Below, piece after piece: positions 9,398-17,404 of a stretch of 44,778 nucleotides of DNA. The notes under the pieces are model-generated. The model was not told the DNA's origin and made no database searches. It was given only the letters and a program-made list of their open reading frames with translations. Origin of the DNA: UBA11612 sp964475755 (lineage in GTDB: Bacteria > Pseudomonadota > Alphaproteobacteria > Rhodospirillales > Rhodospirillaceae); contig CAYYXR010000025.1 in NCBI GenBank assembly GCA_964475755.1, positions 1 to 44,778 on the forward strand. Direction: 5' to 3'. A program made the translations under genes and the position numbers. Numbering within the stretch: the first letter of the stretch is position 1; every line of letters begins with the position of its first letter.

Positions 9398-9871
9398 ATG
9401 GAAAAAATTCCAATGACGGCGGAAGGTCTGGAGCCGCTTAAGGAAGAACTGCACCAGCTCAAGTCAGTTGAGCGCCACGCGGTGATCAAACAGATCTCTG
9501 AAGCACGCGAACACGGCGATTTGTCCGAAAACGCGGAGTATCATGCTGCCCGCGAACGGCAGAGCTTTATCGAAGGCCGCATCAGCGAGCTGGAAGATAT
9601 TGTCAGCCGCGCGGACGTGATTGACGTCAGCAAGCTCTCGGGGACGACCGTGAGGTTTGGCGCTTCCGTCACCGTGGCCGATGTCGATACGGACGAGGAA
9701 ACGACGTATCAAATCGTCGGTGCTTACGAAGCCGATTTGAAGAAAAAGAAAATCTCTATCCAGTCGCCTTTGGGCCGCGCGCTGATTGGCAAGACCATTG
9801 GAGATACCGCCGAGGTCACCGCGCCGGGTGGTGGCAAGGCGTATGAAATTCTCAAAGTGAAATTCAAGTAG
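9398..9871 (+). CDS. greA: Transcription elongation factor GreA
   Basis: Rescues backtracked RNA polymerase by stimulating transcript cleavage through the secondary channel. The 157-residue protein matches the family length. The N-terminal coiled coil carries the functional tip (ISEAREHGDLSENAEYHAAR, with the acidic D/E pair). The C-terminal FKBP-like domain ends with SPLGRALIGKTIGDTAEVTAPGG, the usual GreA signature. An AGAGG lies upstream of ATG 9398. It follows carB by 78 bp across a hairpin, so it is probably transcribed both alone and by read-through. Confidence 0.97.
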   Translation: MEKIPMTAEGLEPLKEELHQLKSVERHAVIKQISEAREHGDLSENAEYHAARERQSFIEGRISELEDIVSRADVIDVSKLSGTTVRFGASVTVADVDTDEETTYQIVGAYEADLKKKKISIQSPLGRALIGKTIGDTAEVTAPGGGKAYEILKVKFK

Positions 9872-9879
9872 CCCCAGAC

Positions 9880-10398
9880 TTAGCTAGCCTTAACCTCTAG
9901 AGGCGGCTGCGCCGGCTTATCACCATCGATGGCGATGGGAACGCCCGGCATAGTCTTGGCGCTGCGGATCGCAAGCGCGGATTTGACATTTGCGACCTTT
10001 GGCGCCGCGGTCAGTTTTTCAGTCACGAACTTCTGATAGGCATCCCAATCCTTGGCGACGATTTTTAGGAGAAAGTCCGTTTCTCCGGCGAGCATGTGAC
10101 ACTCGCGTACTTCCGGCCATTGCCTGACCATCTCCTCAAATGCCGCCAAATCTGCCTCGGCCTGGCTGTTCAGGCCCACGTGCGCGAACACGGAAACCGA
10201 GTATCCCAAGGCCCCCGCATCAAGCTCGGCGTGATAGCCCTTGATATAGCCGGAGTCTTCGAGCGCCCGGACGCGGCGCAAGCACGGCGGCGCGGAGATG
10301 CCGGCTCTTTTCGCCAAATTGACGTTGGTTATGCGGCCATCGTCTTGCAGATCACTCAGAATCTGCCGGTCGATACGATCGAGATTCACACGCTGCAT
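9880..10398 (-). CDS. Lrp/AsnC family transcriptional regulator
   Basis: Feast/famine-type regulator that binds DNA as a dimer or octamer and responds to amino acids. The N-terminal winged helix-turn-helix (NLDRIDRQILSDLQDDGRIT, then LAKRAGISAPPCLRRVRALE) occupies about residues 4-60. The C-terminal RAM effector domain covers about 68-150 (ECHMLAGETDFLLKIVAKD). ATG 10398 has a GGGGA upstream. A C-terminal extension of about 20 residues (PGVPIAIDGDKPAQPPLEVKAS) is not part of the RAM fold. It is divergent from trxB, with repeats and a palindrome between them that could be its operators. The effector cannot be deduced from sequence. Confidence 0.93.
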   Translation of the reverse strand: MQRVNLDRIDRQILSDLQDDGRITNVNLAKRAGISAPPCLRRVRALEDSGYIKGYHAELDAGALGYSVSVFAHVGLNSQAEADLAAFEEMVRQWPEVRECHMLAGETDFLLKIVAKDWDAYQKFVTEKLTAAPKVANVKSALAIRSAKTMPGVPIAIDGDKPAQPPLEVKAS

Positions 10399-10489
10399 AA
10401 GCAGGGTCCCCTGTGCTGTGCCGGATTAGCCGTGCGGCGCCCAGCATCGATGAGTAATTTTATTACAAACTACTTTAGCTTAACGAGAG

Positions 10490-10525
10490 ATTGCAACCTT
10501 TATAACATAGAGAATTGCACCTTTA
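10490..10525. promoter_or_regulatory. Direct repeats ATTGCA(A)CCTTTA in the lrp/trxB divergent region
   Basis: ATTGCAACCTTTA at 10490-10502 is repeated as ATTGCACCTTTA at 10514-10525, 24 bp apart (about two helix turns). A weaker ATTTGCACAC follows at 10551. The surrounding DNA is AT-rich. Position and spacing fit binding by the adjacent Lrp/AsnC regulator, but this is inference. Confidence 0.35.
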
Positions 10526-10610
10526 GAGTGCTGGGCATGCATTTGCACACTCTCATATCAGGCTGCCTTGCGCTGAACGCATAGCACTCCTATTTTAGCG
10601 CCCCATATTG

Positions 10611-10627
10611 CAACGCATGATGCGTTG
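10611..10627. promoter_or_regulatory. 17-bp perfect palindrome upstream of trxB
   Basis: CAACGCAT-G-ATGCGTTG reads the same on both strands and ends 28 bp before the trxB ATG. It could be an operator for the divergent Lrp-type regulator or another repressor, or a stem near the trxB ribosome-binding region. Confidence 0.35.
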
Positions 10628-10655
10628 TCCCTGAATTTTGCGATGTACCGACCCA

Positions 10656-11597
10656 ATGGCCAATATTCACACCAAAGTTTTGATTCTCGGGTCCGGACCT
10701 GCCGGACTGACCGCCGCGATTTATGCAGCGCGGGCAAATCTGTCTCCCGTCATCATCGCCGGCATGCAGCCTGGCGGGCAGATGACCATCACCACCGATG
10801 TGGAGAATTACCCAGGGTTTCCTGACGTCATTCAAGGCCCCTGGCTCATGGAGCAAATGCAAAAACAGGCCGAAAACGTCGGTACGAAATTCGTGAGCGA
10901 TCTCATCGTCAAAGCGGACCTCTCCAAACGCCCGTTCACCTGCATCAGCGATTCAGGGGACACCTATACCGGCGACACATTGATTATTTCGACCGGCGCT
11001 TCAGCCCGATGGCTGGGCCTGCCATCAGAGCAGAAATTCCAGGGATTCGGTGTGTCGGCTTGCGCAACATGCGACGGGTTCTTCTTTCGCGGTAAGGAAG
11101 TCGCGGTGGTCGGCGGCGGGAACACAGCGGTCGAAGAGGCGCTGTATCTGACCAATCACGCCACCAAGGTGACACTGATTCACAGGCGGGACTCTCTGCG
11201 CGCCGAAAAGATTCTTCAGCAGCGGCTGTTTGACCATCCCAAGATTGAAGTGATTTGGGACACGGTGGTCGAAGAGGTCTTGGGGCAGGACATGCCCCCG
11301 GGGGTCACCAGCATCCGGACCAAGAACGTGAAGACCGGCGATGAGGCGGAAATAAAAGTCGACGGCTTGTTCATCGCGATCGGGCATACGCCGAACACCG
11401 AACTATTTAAGGGTGTTCTGGATATGGATGAAAACGCCTACTTGGTTACGGCCCACGATTCGACGCGCACGAATGTCCCCGGTGTATTTGCCGCGGGTGA
11501 TGCGCAGGATCATGTGTACCGTCAGGCGGTTACGGCGGCGGGGACCGGATGCATGGCCGCCTTGGAGGCCGACAGATTCTTGGCCGCAAACGGCTAA
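10656..11597 (+). CDS. trxB: Thioredoxin-disulfide reductase
   Basis: FAD enzyme that reduces thioredoxin with NADPH in the cytoplasm. ATG 10656 begins MANIHTKVLILGSGPAGLTAAIYAAR, with the FAD-binding GxGxxG at once; an in-frame TTG at 10638 is less likely. The redox-active pair is in CATC (SACATCDGFFFRGKEV). The NADPH-binding site is AVVGGGNTAVEEALYL with the HRRDSLRAEKIL motif. The C-terminal FAD motif is GVFAAGDAQDHVYRQAVTAAGTG. At 313 residues the length is normal. It is divergent from the Lrp/AsnC gene and followed 72 bp later by a LysR gene, so local regulation by either is possible. No strong ribosome-binding site was seen at the chosen start. Confidence 0.97.
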   Translation: MANIHTKVLILGSGPAGLTAAIYAARANLSPVIIAGMQPGGQMTITTDVENYPGFPDVIQGPWLMEQMQKQAENVGTKFVSDLIVKADLSKRPFTCISDSGDTYTGDTLIISTGASARWLGLPSEQKFQGFGVSACATCDGFFFRGKEVAVVGGGNTAVEEALYLTNHATKVTLIHRRDSLRAEKILQQRLFDHPKIEVIWDTVVEEVLGQDMPPGVTSIRTKNVKTGDEAEIKVDGLFIAIGHTPNTELFKGVLDMDENAYLVTAHDSTRTNVPGVFAAGDAQDHVYRQAVTAAGTGCMAALEADRFLAANG

Positions 11598-11669
11598 GTA
11601 AAAGGATGAATGTTGAGCTTGATTGCGTTGACTGAGTTGCGGAGCAGCGCTCCGTGAAAGGGATACATC

Positions 11670-12611
11670 ATGCCTCTTCGTGGTCACGGTCGTCTTGATT
11701 GGGATAAACTGCGTGTCTTTCACGCCGTCGCCGAAGCGGGAAGCTTTACCCATGCCAGCGAGAGCCTGAATCTCAGCCAGTCCGCGGTGAGCCGGCAAAT
11801 CGGCGCGCTCGAGGAATCGCTGGGCGTCAGCCTGTTTCACCGGCACGCGAGGGGGCTGATTCCCACCGAGCAAGGGGACCTCCTTTACAAAACGGTCCAT
11901 GAGGTTTTCTCGAAGCTCAACAACGTCGAAGGCCTGCTGACCGAAACCAAGGAAAATCCGGGAGGCACGCTGCGTGTCACCACCACGGTGGCCTTCGGCT
12001 CCGTGTGGCTCACGAGCCGGCTGCAGGAATTCGTGAAGGCCTATCCGAGTATTGAAGTCATGCTTCGGCTCGACGACCGCGAACTGGACCTGGCCATGCG
12101 CGAAGCCGACGTGGCCATCCGGTTTAATGAACCCAAACAGCAGGATCTGATTCAGCGCCACTTGGGTTCGATGTCATCCAACATATACGCATCGCCCGAA
12201 TACTTGGCGGAGCGCGGTACGCCCAAGACACTGGAAGACCTCGCCAACCATGATCTAGTGCTGTTCGGAGAAGGCGCGACACCGGTCTCGACGGTTCACT
12301 GGTTCACGGAACTCCTCGATAAGCACAATATCGAAAGCCATGTCGCGTTGCGGGTGAACAACCTGTACGGCGTTTACCGGGCCGTACGAGCGGGATTAGG
12401 CATTGCGTCCCTGCCGGAATATTTCATGACCGAAAGCAGCGGAATCGTTCAGATCATGCCGGACGTGGTGCAAGGCCCCACCATCGAGGGGTACTTCGTC
12501 TATCCCGAGGAAATGCGCAATTCGAGCCGAGTCCGAGCCTTCAGGGACTTTCTGGTGCGGGAAGGTGCGCGTGCACGAGCCGGATCGGGGGCCATCAGCA
12601 AGGCATCTTAG
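11670..12611 (+). CDS. LysR family transcriptional regulator
   Basis: One-component regulator. The N-terminal winged helix-turn-helix occupies about residues 10-70 (DKLRVFHAVAEAGSFTHASE, then LSQSAVSRQIGALEESLGV). A substrate-binding-like domain follows from about residue 95 to 295. The recognition helix (SQSAVSRQI) is canonical. AAAGGGATA lies upstream of ATG 11670. At 313 residues it has the typical length. It follows trxB in the same direction but is separated by 72 bp and may have its own promoter. The target genes and inducer cannot be read from sequence; no divergent partner gene is present. Confidence 0.94.
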   Translation: MPLRGHGRLDWDKLRVFHAVAEAGSFTHASESLNLSQSAVSRQIGALEESLGVSLFHRHARGLIPTEQGDLLYKTVHEVFSKLNNVEGLLTETKENPGGTLRVTTTVAFGSVWLTSRLQEFVKAYPSIEVMLRLDDRELDLAMREADVAIRFNEPKQQDLIQRHLGSMSSNIYASPEYLAERGTPKTLEDLANHDLVLFGEGATPVSTVHWFTELLDKHNIESHVALRVNNLYGVYRAVRAGLGIASLPEYFMTESSGIVQIMPDVVQGPTIEGYFVYPEEMRNSSRVRAFRDFLVREGARARAGSGAISKAS

Positions 12612-12777
12612 ATTTGCCTAAAGTCTAGTCACATCCCCTAAGGGCCTAAAATATAATCATTTTTTAGTTGCGTTGCACAAATATGACGAGCCATGCGATT
12701 CCGTCATAGCCGATTTTCGTATTTTTTATGTTTTATTCCACGGGTTTAGGATTATGTTGCACTGCATATACAACGTC

Positions 12778-13008
12778 GCTGTGACGCCGCGCACCCCTAC
12801 CCTCCCAGGTGGCTCGCGCGGGAAGACCGCGGCGGAGAGTTTGAGAGAAGTTATTGGCGGCGTCCGGTCCTCCCCCGACCGCTACCAATAGGGCAAGTGA
12901 AAGGTCCCTCCCCCATTCACAGCCCCAGTTCACAGATAAAAATCTGGAACCGACTTCTCCAATTTTTCAGACTTAAACCCCGGACCTCTGGTCCGGGGTT
13001 TTTCTTTT
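12778..13008 (+). ncRNA. Candidate structured small RNA with C-rich (CCTCCC) loops
   Basis: GCTGTGA (12778-12784) can pair with TCACAGC (12917-12923), closing a domain of about 146 nt. Inside, CGCCGCG (12785-12791) pairs with CGCGGCG (12828-12834), and CGGTC/GACCG is topped by a CTCCCCC loop (12870-12876) inside a TATTGG/CCAATA stem. CCTCCC occurs three times (12801, 12869, 12907), each in a predicted loop or unpaired stretch. Downstream lies a perfect terminator. A TATACA at 12767-12772 is placed correctly as a -10, but no good -35 is visible. CCTCC loops resemble anti-Shine-Dalgarno small RNAs known from alphaproteobacteria; a 6S-like RNA is an alternative. No expression evidence is available. 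Confidence 0.4.
12975..13008 (+). terminator. Strong rho-independent terminator (possibly bidirectional)
   Basis: AAACCCCGGACC (12975-12986) pairs perfectly with GGTCCGGGGTTT (12990-13001) around a TCT loop. It is followed on the plus strand by TTTTTCTTTT. The T-run faces the plus strand, so it fits the end of a rightward transcript from the intergenic region. It lies 8 bp past the aspC stop and could also serve aspC on the minus strand, where the tail is weak. Confidence 0.8.
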
Positions 13009-13015
13009 ATCCGCG

Positions 13016-14218
13016 CTATTTGAGCGAGGCGCAGAACTTCTGGATGCGGGTGCACGCCTCTTCCAGGGCCTCCGTGGAGGTCGCGTAGGAAATCCGGAAA
13101 TAGGGCGATAGGCCGAAAGCCGCCCCCTGTACGACCGCGACCAGGGCCTCCTCCAGCAGAGCCCCAACGAAATCGGTGTCGGTTTCGATTTTCCGGCCCT
13201 TGGGCGTTGTCTTGCCGATCACGCCTGCGCAGGACGGATAGACATAGAACGCGCCTTCGGGGGTTTGACAGGTAATGCCGTCCGCCGCGTTCAGCATCTT
13301 CACGACCATGTCGCGCCGCTGCTTAAAGGCGTCATTACGAGGCGCCAGGAAATCCATCGGGCCGTTGAGGGCCTCAACGGCCGCCGCCTGGACCATGGAG
13401 GCGGGATGGGTCGCGCTTTGGGACTGAATCATGTTCATGGCCTTGATGAGCTCGACCGGGCCGCAGGCGTATCCCAGACGCCATCCCGTCATTGCAAACG
13501 CTTTGGACACGCCGTTCATGGTCAGCGTGCGGTCCATGAGCTTGGGCTCAACCTGGGCCGGCGTGGTGAATTTGAAGCCGTCGTACACCAGGTGCTCGTA
13601 CATATCGTCGGTCATGACCCAAACGTGCGGATGCTTGAGCAGCACGTCCGTCAGCGCCTTGATCTCCTCGGCCGTGTAGGCCGCGCCGGTCGGATTGTTG
13701 GGCGAGTTCAGCACCACCCATTTGGTTTTGGGCGTGATGGCGGCCTCAAGCGCTTCCGCGCTCAGCTTGAACCGGGTGTTCTCGCCGCAATCTACGAACA
13801 CCGGCGTGCCGCCGCACAGAAGCACGATATCCGGATAGCTCACCCAATACGGCGCGGGGATGATGACCTCATCGCCCTCCTGCACCGTTGCCAGGAAGGC
13901 ATTAAAAATGACCTGCTTACCGCCGACGCCGACGGAAACCTGATCGGTTTTGTAGTCCAGGCCGTTTTCACGCTTGAACTTGTCGACGATGGCCTGACGC
14001 ATCGCGGGTGTACCCTGCGGCGGCGTGTATTTCGTCTTACCCTCGTCGATCGCCTTTTTGCCCGCAGCCTTGATGTGATCCGGCGTATCGAAATCCGGCT
14101 CACCGGCGCCCAGACCGATGACGTCCAGGCCCTGAGCTTTGAGTTCCGCGGCCTTGGCGGTCACGGCAACGGTTGGCGATGGTTTTACAGCGGACAATCG
14201 CTTGGCGAGGATAGACAC
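13016..14218 (-). CDS. aspC: Aspartate aminotransferase (class I, subgroup Ib-like)
   Basis: PLP enzyme that interconverts aspartate/2-oxoglutarate and oxaloacetate/glutamate. GTG 14218 is chosen because GGGAG lies 8 nt upstream and the product (VSILAKRLSAVKPSPTVAVT) is 400 residues, the family length; the frame is open further upstream without homology. Hallmarks are GLGAGEPDFDTPDHI near the start, VVLNSPNNPTGAAY and MTDDMYEHLVYDG. The PLP-lysine motif is NGVSKAFAMTGWRLGYACGP, and the C-terminal arginine lies in FRISYATS. The motif pattern is that of the bacterial Ib enzymes, some of which also act on prephenate. It is monocistronic and divergent from uvrB. Confidence 0.93.
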   Translation of the reverse strand: MSILAKRLSAVKPSPTVAVTAKAAELKAQGLDVIGLGAGEPDFDTPDHIKAAGKKAIDEGKTKYTPPQGTPAMRQAIVDKFKRENGLDYKTDQVSVGVGGKQVIFNAFLATVQEGDEVIIPAPYWVSYPDIVLLCGGTPVFVDCGENTRFKLSAEALEAAITPKTKWVVLNSPNNPTGAAYTAEEIKALTDVLLKHPHVWVMTDDMYEHLVYDGFKFTTPAQVEPKLMDRTLTMNGVSKAFAMTGWRLGYACGPVELIKAMNMIQSQSATHPASMVQAAAVEALNGPMDFLAPRNDAFKQRRDMVVKMLNAADGITCQTPEGAFYVYPSCAGVIGKTTPKGRKIETDTDFVGALLEEALVAVVQGAAFGLSPYFRISYATSTEALEEACTRIQKFCASLK

Positions 14219-14385
14219 GCAACAAACTCCCGGATTCGCGCCGGGACCTAGTCCCGGCACTGTTGAAAACGGGCGGACAATACGCCCGGTGTACACCTGC
14301 CGCAACCGCCCCTTTTTGAGCACTTTTTATGCCGATATAGCCCCGGGCGATTGCGTCGCCTATGTTAGCGGCAGAGGTACTTTTT

Positions 14386-16554
14386 ATGTCGTCTGTTGCC
14401 GTTCCGATCTACGCCAAGCCGCCGCCGGGCCCGCGGGCCGATTTCAAGCTCGTCAGCGAGTTCACGCCCGCCGGCGACCAGCCGCAGGCCATCGCGGAGC
14501 TCACAAAAGGTCTGGAACAAAGCGAGCGGGATCAGGTGCTGCTAGGGGTCACAGGTTCCGGCAAAACTTTCACCATGGCCCACATCATCGCCAATACCGG
14601 CCGCCCGGCGCTGATCATGGCGCCGAACAAGACCCTGGCTGCCCAGTTGTACGGGGAAATGAAGTCCTTCTTCCCGGAAAACGCCGTGGAATACTTCGTT
14701 TCCTATTACGACTACTACCAGCCTGAAGCCTATGTGCCGCGCACCGACACCTATATCGAAAAAGACTCGAGCATCAACGAGCAGATCGACCGGATGCGCC
14801 ACTCGGCGACCCGCGCCATCCTCGAGCGCCGCGACGTCGTGATCGTCGCATCGGTCAGTTGCCTATATGGCCTGGGCTCGGTTGAATCCTACTCGCGCAT
14901 GACCATTCAGCTTCGCGAGGGTGCAACCCTGCCGCGCTCGGAACTGCTCAGGCAACTCGTGGCCTTACAATACAAACGGAACGATATGGCTTTTTTCCGT
15001 GGCACGTTCCGTGTGCGCGGCGATGTCGTGGAGATTTTTCCGGCGCACTATGAAGACCGTGCGTGGCGCGTTTCGCTTTTCGGCGATGAAATCGAATTCA
15101 TCCATGAATTCGATCCACTGACCGGTGAAAAAACCGCAACACTGCTCGGCGAAACAGTTTACCCCAACAGCCACTACGTCACGCCTCGGCCGGCCCTGTC
15201 TCAAGCCATCAACAGCATCAAAATTGAGCTCAAACAGCGGCTTGAGGAACTGCATGGACAAGGCAAGCTGCTTGAGGCACAGCGCCTTGAACAACGAACG
15301 ATGTTCGATCTGGAAATGTTGGAGACCACCGGCCACTGCAAGAGTATCGAGAACTACTCACGCTATCTTACCGGCCGCAACGCCGGTGAACCGCCGCCGA
15401 CGCTGTTCGAATACCTGCCCGAAGACGCGCTTTTGTTTGTGGACGAGAGCCACGTCGCCGTGCCGCAAGTGGGCGCCATGTACCGCGGCGACTTCAACCG
15501 CAAATCGACGTTGGCGGATTACGGCTTTCGCCTACCCTCCTGCTGCGACAACCGACCGCTCAAGTTCGAAGAATGGGAATCGATGCGGCCGGACACCGTT
15601 TTCGTTTCGGCGACACCCGGCCCTTGGGAGATGGAACGCACCGGCGGCGCGTTTACCGAGCAGGTGATACGGCCCACGGGGCTGATCGACCCTGTGTGCA
15701 TCGTTCGCCCGGCGAACAAGCAGGTAGACGACCTGTTCGCAGAGTGCAAAGTCGTCGCCGCCAAGGGTATGCGCGTGCTGGTCACGACGTTGACCAAACG
15801 CATGGCGGAAGACCTTACCGAGTATTTCCATGAGAATGGCATCCGCGTGCGCTACATGCACTCGGACATTGAAACACTCGAGCGTATCGAAATTATTCGC
15901 GATCTGCGGCTCGGCGCATTTGATGTACTGGTGGGTATCAACTTGCTGCGCGAAGGCCTCGACATCCCGGAATGCGCATTGGTGGCGATTTTGGACGCCG
16001 ACAAGGAAGGGTTTCTGCGGTCCGAAACTTCACTGGTACAAACCATCGGGCGGGCGGCGCGAAATGTCGATGGCCGTGTCATTCTTTATGCAGACAACAT
16101 GACCCGCTCGTTGGAAGCGGCCATAGGCGAAACCAACCGCAGGCGGGAAAAACAGCAGGCGTTCAACGCCGCAAATGGGATTACGCCGGCAACCGTACGG
16201 GCACGAATATCGGATGTCCTCGACAGCGTCTATGAACACGACAGAGTCACCGTCGATACCGGACTCGCCGAGGAGGCCCACCTGCTTGGCCACAATCTGC
16301 GCGCCACGATCGACGAGCTGGATAAGAAAATGCGCGCGGCGGCAGCCGATCTGGAGTTTGAAGAGGCCGCCCGATTGCGAGACGAAATCCGCAGACTGGA
16401 GCAAATGGAACTGGAATACGGCGGCAGCGGTGAATTCGGCGGCGATGACGCTCCTGCGGCCAAGACCACAAGCCCGAGGCCGCGCCCACCGAACCCCGCG
16501 CAGAGACCCGGCTCAAATCAAAAACGTAAGAAGAAGCGGCGCAAGGGCCCTTAA
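14386..16554 (+). CDS. uvrB: Excinuclease ABC subunit UvrB
   Basis: Damage-verification helicase of nucleotide excision repair; it is loaded by UvrA and recruits UvrC. ATG 14386 (MSSVAVPIYAK) has AGAGG upstream; ATG 14362 is open but lacks a site. The 722-residue protein shows Walker A GVTGSGKT (about residues 54-61) and the damage-probing beta-hairpin YYDYYQPEAYVPRTDTYIEK. Helicase motifs include FVDESHVAVPQ, TVFVSATPGPWE and the QTIGRAARN motif VI. A C-terminal UVR coiled coil (about 640-680, LEFEEAARLRDEIRRLEQ) binds UvrC. The tail is a basic, Pro/Lys-rich stretch. No GTTC-N7-GTTC SOS box was seen upstream. Confidence 0.97.
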   Translation: MSSVAVPIYAKPPPGPRADFKLVSEFTPAGDQPQAIAELTKGLEQSERDQVLLGVTGSGKTFTMAHIIANTGRPALIMAPNKTLAAQLYGEMKSFFPENAVEYFVSYYDYYQPEAYVPRTDTYIEKDSSINEQIDRMRHSATRAILERRDVVIVASVSCLYGLGSVESYSRMTIQLREGATLPRSELLRQLVALQYKRNDMAFFRGTFRVRGDVVEIFPAHYEDRAWRVSLFGDEIEFIHEFDPLTGEKTATLLGETVYPNSHYVTPRPALSQAINSIKIELKQRLEELHGQGKLLEAQRLEQRTMFDLEMLETTGHCKSIENYSRYLTGRNAGEPPPTLFEYLPEDALLFVDESHVAVPQVGAMYRGDFNRKSTLADYGFRLPSCCDNRPLKFEEWESMRPDTVFVSATPGPWEMERTGGAFTEQVIRPTGLIDPVCIVRPANKQVDDLFAECKVVAAKGMRVLVTTLTKRMAEDLTEYFHENGIRVRYMHSDIETLERIEIIRDLRLGAFDVLVGINLLREGLDIPECALVAILDADKEGFLRSETSLVQTIGRAARNVDGRVILYADNMTRSLEAAIGETNRRREKQQAFNAANGITPATVRARISDVLDSVYEHDRVTVDTGLAEEAHLLGHNLRATIDELDKKMRAAAADLEFEEAARLRDEIRRLEQMELEYGGSGEFGGDDAPAAKTTSPRPRPPNPAQRPGSNQKRKKKRRKGP

Positions 16555-16567
16555 GGCCAATTCAACA

Positions 16568-17404
16568 TCAGGGGTCTGCGGCATTCGACCGCGCATGGTG
16601 CCGCTGGAATGTCCATGCGCTCGCGGCAATGCTGATCAGATAGACTATACCCACGAAGCTTAGTGTGGCGAACGGATCGGTCACCAGAAATCCAGCCATC
16701 ACACCGATCAGTATCATCAAGGGCAGAACCATGAACGGCTTCAAGCGGATGTGCTTGCCCGAATACACAGGCACGCGGCTCACCATAAGAACGGACGAAA
16801 CAAAGAGAAATGCGCCAACGACATAAGGCTCGCGAAACACTTCAATGTCCGAATACAACCAGAAGATTAAAGGCAGGATCGTCAGACCCGCTCCGCCCGG
16901 CGCCGGAACACCGGTGAAGTAGTTGTGGGCCCAAGCCGGCAACTCCGGCTGTCCAACCATTGTATTGAATCGCGCCAATCGTAAGACGCAACAAACGGCA
17001 TGAAGAAGGCAAAGCGCCCAGCCAATTCCGCCGGCGCCGCTCATCGCCCACTGATACATGAGCATGGCCGGCGCCACGCCAAAACTTATGGCATCAGCGA
17101 GGGAATCGAGTTCCGCACCAAATTTCGACGTGCTTCGCAAAAGACGGGCAACCCGGCCATCCACCCCATCCAGCATGCCTGCAATGACGAGCGCGATGAC
17201 AGCCTTTCCCCACTCTCCGGACATCCCATAGCGAATGGCGGTCAATCCGGCGCACAAAGCAAGCAAGGTCAAAATGTTCGGAAAAATCCGATTAAAGGAC
17301 AGACTCCGAAGCTTGCCTGTGGTTCTGCCAAACCGGCGGCCCGAGCCTGCTGCTTCTGAAGCAGGAGATTGGCCTGAGCCTGATGTATCCGGTTTATTGT
17401 CCAT
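16568..17404 (-). CDS. pssA: CDP-diacylglycerol-serine O-phosphatidyltransferase
   Basis: Inner-membrane enzyme making phosphatidylserine from CDP-diacylglycerol and serine, the first committed step to phosphatidylethanolamine. The CDP-alcohol phosphotransferase signature D-G-x2-A-R-x8-G-x3-D-x3-D is intact (Asp82, Gly83, Ala86, Arg87, Gly96, Asp100, Asp104). About six to eight hydrophobic segments follow from residue 40 on (FPNILTLLALCAGLTAIRYG onward). The first 35 residues are polar and low-complexity. At 278 residues it fits the alphaproteobacterial type II PssA. The start ATG at 17404 abuts the psd stop codon, so the two are translationally coupled. Confidence 0.95.
   Translation of the reverse strand: MDNKPDTSGSGQSPASEAAGSGRRFGRTTGKLRSLSFNRIFPNILTLLALCAGLTAIRYGMSGEWGKAVIALVIAGMLDGVDGRVARLLRSTSKFGAELDSLADAISFGVAPAMLMYQWAMSGAGGIGWALCLLHAVCCVLRLARFNTMVGQPELPAWAHNYFTGVPAPGGAGLTILPLIFWLYSDIEVFREPYVVGAFLFVSSVLMVSRVPVYSGKHIRLKPFMVLPLMILIGVMAGFLVTDPFATLSFVGIVYLISIAASAWTFQRHHARSNAADP

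Larger units (their letters stand above)
12612..13015. other. 404-bp intergenic region, lysR | aspC
   Basis: There is no credible protein-coding frame here; the short open frames lack family resemblance and ribosome-binding sites. The left part (to about 12770) is AT-rich with poly-T/A runs. The right part is GC-rich and strongly self-complementary, and holds a candidate small RNA and a perfect terminator hairpin, described separately. Confidence 0.7.

Noticed and set aside
12673..12891. Short plus-strand open frame in the lysR-aspC gap
   Set aside because: It runs through strongly self-complementary DNA, lacks a ribosome-binding site and family resemblance; the RNA interpretation explains the region better.
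13265..14251. Long plus-strand open frame (328 codons) opposite aspC
   Set aside because: The minus strand encodes an intact aspartate aminotransferase with all motifs; this frame has no recognisable domain.
14219..14385. SOS box upstream of uvrB
   Set aside because: No GTTC-N7-GTTC or GAAC-N7-GAAC is present between aspC and uvrB.
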